DNA from: Thainema sp966674685 | Lineage (GTDB): Bacteria > Cyanobacteriota > Cyanobacteriia > Phormidesmidales > Phormidesmidaceae | Assembly: GCA_966674685.1 (NCBI GenBank) | Contig: CBKWJC010000034.1 | Location: 1 to 64,000 of the forward strand | Reading direction: 5' to 3' | DNA length: 64,000 bases | Shown here: positions 62,429-64,000 of the stretch, piece by piece | Layout of the letters: each line of letters opens with the position of its first letter | Numbering within the stretch: position 1 is the stretch's first letter | The notes under the pieces: generated by a model | What the model was told of the DNA's origin: nothing | Databases searched by the model: none | The model's input: the letters and a program-made list of their open reading frames with translations, nothing else | Position numbers and translations under genes: made by a program

Positions 62429-63781
62429 TTACTGTGGTCGCTGAACAATCGTTTCCGCCATCCGCCGCTTCTTGGGATCAACTCCAAATACACGCACGTA
62501 GTTGCCTTGATTAGTGGCTAAACAGGCTTCCAACTGTGCGATCGCATCTGATTCATTGTTAGTTTGAATCGAGCTGCAACTCTTCCAAGATCCCGTGCTA
62601 AAGCGTCGGGGTTCTACATATTCAACCCCAATGCGATACCCCTGATTAACAAACTGCTGTATCTGCCGCGCCACATCCGACGGCAGGTGAGCGCCATTAC
62701 CATTACCGTTACCATTACCATTGCCGTGCCCATTACCATCACCTTTACCATTCGCCGTAGCGGAAGCTGGAGGAGATGCTTGTACCTCTGATGCGGGTAC
62801 TGAAGATTTAGATACCTGTGAGGAAGTTGATTCTTGCTCATTCCCCATTGCAGATCGATGGGAAAAGACTGGCGGCTGATCTATCCCGCCCGATTGAGCA
62901 TTTTGTAGCACTTGATTATATTCTCGTGCTAAGCGCATATTCTGGAGCCGCTGCTGCTCTTTGACAATCAGTTCACCTTGCTCAAGCAGATGGGGCAGGC
63001 TGAAGTCAGGCTTCTGGAACTGAGGCGGTTCCTTTGAGTTGACCACGCGAGCGCTAACTTTATCCACCCCAACTTTGTCGATGAAGTGCTCAATTTGCTC
63101 GTCATACAAACGCGATCGCAACGCCCCGAAAAAGTCCACCGACTGGCCTGTAAACCGATCGACCAGCTTCACCACATCGCTCTGTGACAGTCCATCTTCA
63201 GAAAAAATGCCACCGACAATGCCAATCTTGTCATCGCGGCTCGGTTCCCAGTAGAACTTTTCCATCCGCCCGTCTCGCACCAACGGCGCATAGAGAGTAG
63301 CAAAGTCATTTCCGGTCACAATAATCGGCACACGGGGCAGAGGCTTCTCATCGTAGCTGCCAGGAAGCTGCACATTGGTTGGATTATCGGCAATATTCAT
63401 CAGCGTGGCGTTAACCAACTGCGTATTCACCGTATACTGCGTTCCCTGATCAACTCGACCTGCTCCAGCATCCAAATCGTTGATCATCAAGACCGCCATC
63501 TTACCTCGCGTCCGAATCAGTTCCGCTGCCTCTCGATACCGCAGTCGAATCAATCGTGCCGGATCACCCGCATCTGGACTTTCCAGTTCCCCAGCTGAAA
63601 TATGGACAACCTCAATGCCCATTGTTTGATAAACCAGCTCACACTGGAATGTTTTCCCCTCACCTTTTCGACCATGAATGCCCAATATCAGCGGTATTTT
63701 CACCTTAGGCAAATCCAGAAAATTTTTGGTGATATGAACAGACAGTTTCTTCAGAAAACGTGGCGCAATATAAAACGTCAT
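62429..63781 (-). CDS. rca: RuBisCO activase with small-subunit-like C-terminal domain
   Basis: A 450-residue AAA+ protein. Walker A GIHGRKGEGKTFQCELVYQT (about 33-52), Walker B MAVLMINDLDAGAGR, and the LVRDGRMEKFYWEPSRDDKI region are RuBisCO activase marks. Residues about 300-360 are a linker with many Gly-Asn dipeptides encoded by tandem hexamers. The last 85 residues (ARQIQQFVNQGYRIGVEYVE, WKSC) are a small-subunit-like (SSUL) domain, which in cyanobacteria tethers the enzyme to carboxysomal RuBisCO. It removes inhibitory sugar phosphates. A GGGGAG site lies 9 bases before the ATG. RuBisCO genes are not in the window. Confidence 0.93.
   Translation of the reverse strand: MTFYIAPRFLKKLSVHITKNFLDLPKVKIPLILGIHGRKGEGKTFQCELVYQTMGIEVVHISAGELESPDAGDPARLIRLRYREAAELIRTRGKMAVLMINDLDAGAGRVDQGTQYTVNTQLVNATLMNIADNPTNVQLPGSYDEKPLPRVPIIVTGNDFATLYAPLVRDGRMEKFYWEPSRDDKIGIVGGIFSEDGLSQSDVVKLVDRFTGQSVDFFGALRSRLYDEQIEHFIDKVGVDKVSARVVNSKEPPQFQKPDFSLPHLLEQGELIVKEQQRLQNMRLAREYNQVLQNAQSGGIDQPPVFSHRSAMGNEQESTSSQVSKSSVPASEVQASPPASATANGKGDGNGHGNGNGNGNGNGAHLPSDVARQIQQFVNQGYRIGVEYVEPRRFSTGSWKSCSSIQTNNESDAIAQLEACLATNQGNYVRVFGVDPKKRRMAETIVQRPQ
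62693..62756. repeat. Tandem hexamer repeat coding a Gly-Asn linker in rca
   Basis: About ten imperfect copies of a CCATTA-type hexamer (minus strand GGTAATGG-like) encode GNGHGNGNGNGNGNG in the flexible linker before the SSUL domain. Such repeats are prone to length change. Confidence 0.75.
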
Positions 63782-63861
63782 GGATATTCTCCCCTGTAAT
63801 TCCCAAATTAATTCAGTTCGCTTCAGTTCGCTTTAAATAAACGCAATTCCTACGCATCAGC

Positions 63862-64000
63862 TCAATCAACGTCCGATTCAAAGGCAAACTGGACTGGATC
63901 GTACAAATATTGCCGAATTACGCCTGTAGAACCACCCGCTTCAACTGTCGTTGTGCCGAAAGTCGTCAAGCGAATACATTCTTCGTCCTGCCCACGATCA
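63862..64000 (-). CDS. C-terminal end of an unidentified protein, cut by the window edge
   Basis: The minus-strand frame is open for 46 codons from the window edge and ends with TGA at 63862-63864. Its translation (DRGQDEECIRLTTFGTTTVE, then AGGSTGVIRQYLYDPVQFAFESDVD) has natural composition with no rare-codon or low-complexity look, which is why I take it as real. The protein cannot be identified from the tail. It would be upstream of rca on the same strand with a gap of 80 bp. Confidence 0.5.
   Translation of the reverse strand, partial: DRGQDEECIRLTTFGTTTVEAGGSTGVIRQYLYDPVQFAFESDVD

Noticed and set aside
62693..62756. Tandem repeats that could be mistaken for a CRISPR array
   Set aside because: Hexamer units without spacers, in frame with the Gly-Asn linker of rca.

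Overview
The window reads as cyanobacterial DNA. HIP1 octamers (GCGATCGC) are scattered throughout, and there are cyanobacterial families: XisH/XisI, RuBisCO activase with a small-subunit-like tail, PxcA/CemA, a Psb34/Ssl1498-like protein, a Ycf46-like AAA ATPase and DUF4278 proteins. No rRNA, tRNA, CRISPR array, transposase, integrase or replication initiator was recognised.

Region A (1-1.9 kb): a xisH/xisI pair and a DUF2887/Rpn-type nuclease gene broken by an in-frame amber codon. Region B (1.96-34.5 kb): a conjugative module built as two long operons diverging from a 444-bp control region at 20242-20685. The minus-strand operon (13 genes, 20241 down to 1958) starts with a ParM-like actin, a small gene in the ParR position and a ParA/StbB-like ATPase. 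It continues through a membrane protein, a Ycf46-like AAA ATPase, a VirB1-like/M23 wall hydrolase, two exported or anchored proteins, SSB and helical proteins, and ends in a 2325-codon methyltransferase-helicase resembling phage P1 DarB in layout. The plus-strand operon encodes a MobC-like protein, a MOBP-type relaxase, a pilin candidate, VirB4, a secreted protein, and VirB6-, VirB8-, VirB10- and VirB9-like proteins, and it ends in the VirD4 coupling protein. Region C (34.5-36.6 kb): a parAB operon with two near-identical 18-bp palindromes that are good parS candidates. Region D (36.6-46.5 kb): a patchwork with a YhcG/DUF1016 nuclease, a decayed DUF4278 copy, RecD2, two related leader/small-ORF/DUF4278 modules flanking a psb34-like gene, an SH3 protein, an RTX protein and several long inverted repeats. 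Region E (46.5-64 kb): ordinary chromosomal-looking genes (pxcA, usp, sulP, a diguanylate cyclase, a methyltransferase, TPR proteins, a ClpN-Uma2 fusion, prfC, an epimerase, PP2C, an antiporter and rca).

The most interesting part is the minus-strand conjugation operon. Three of its products (2325, 431 and 293 aa) end in the same recognisable helix-plus-beta module. The 2325-aa and 293-aa proteins and the relaxase also end in a basic/Gln/Pro stretch followed by a short acidic/Leu tail (GVEL, DLEL, ELEL). My inference is that these proteins share a type IV secretion signal and travel with the DNA, with the giant methylase-helicase acting as a transferred anti-restriction factor. A 157-codon ORF with its own Shine-Dalgarno sequence is nested in the linker of the giant gene. 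The plasmid-type module lies next to housekeeping-type genes with no integrase or rep gene in view, which suggests an integrated plasmid, an ICE, or a very large plasmid carrying chromosomal genes.
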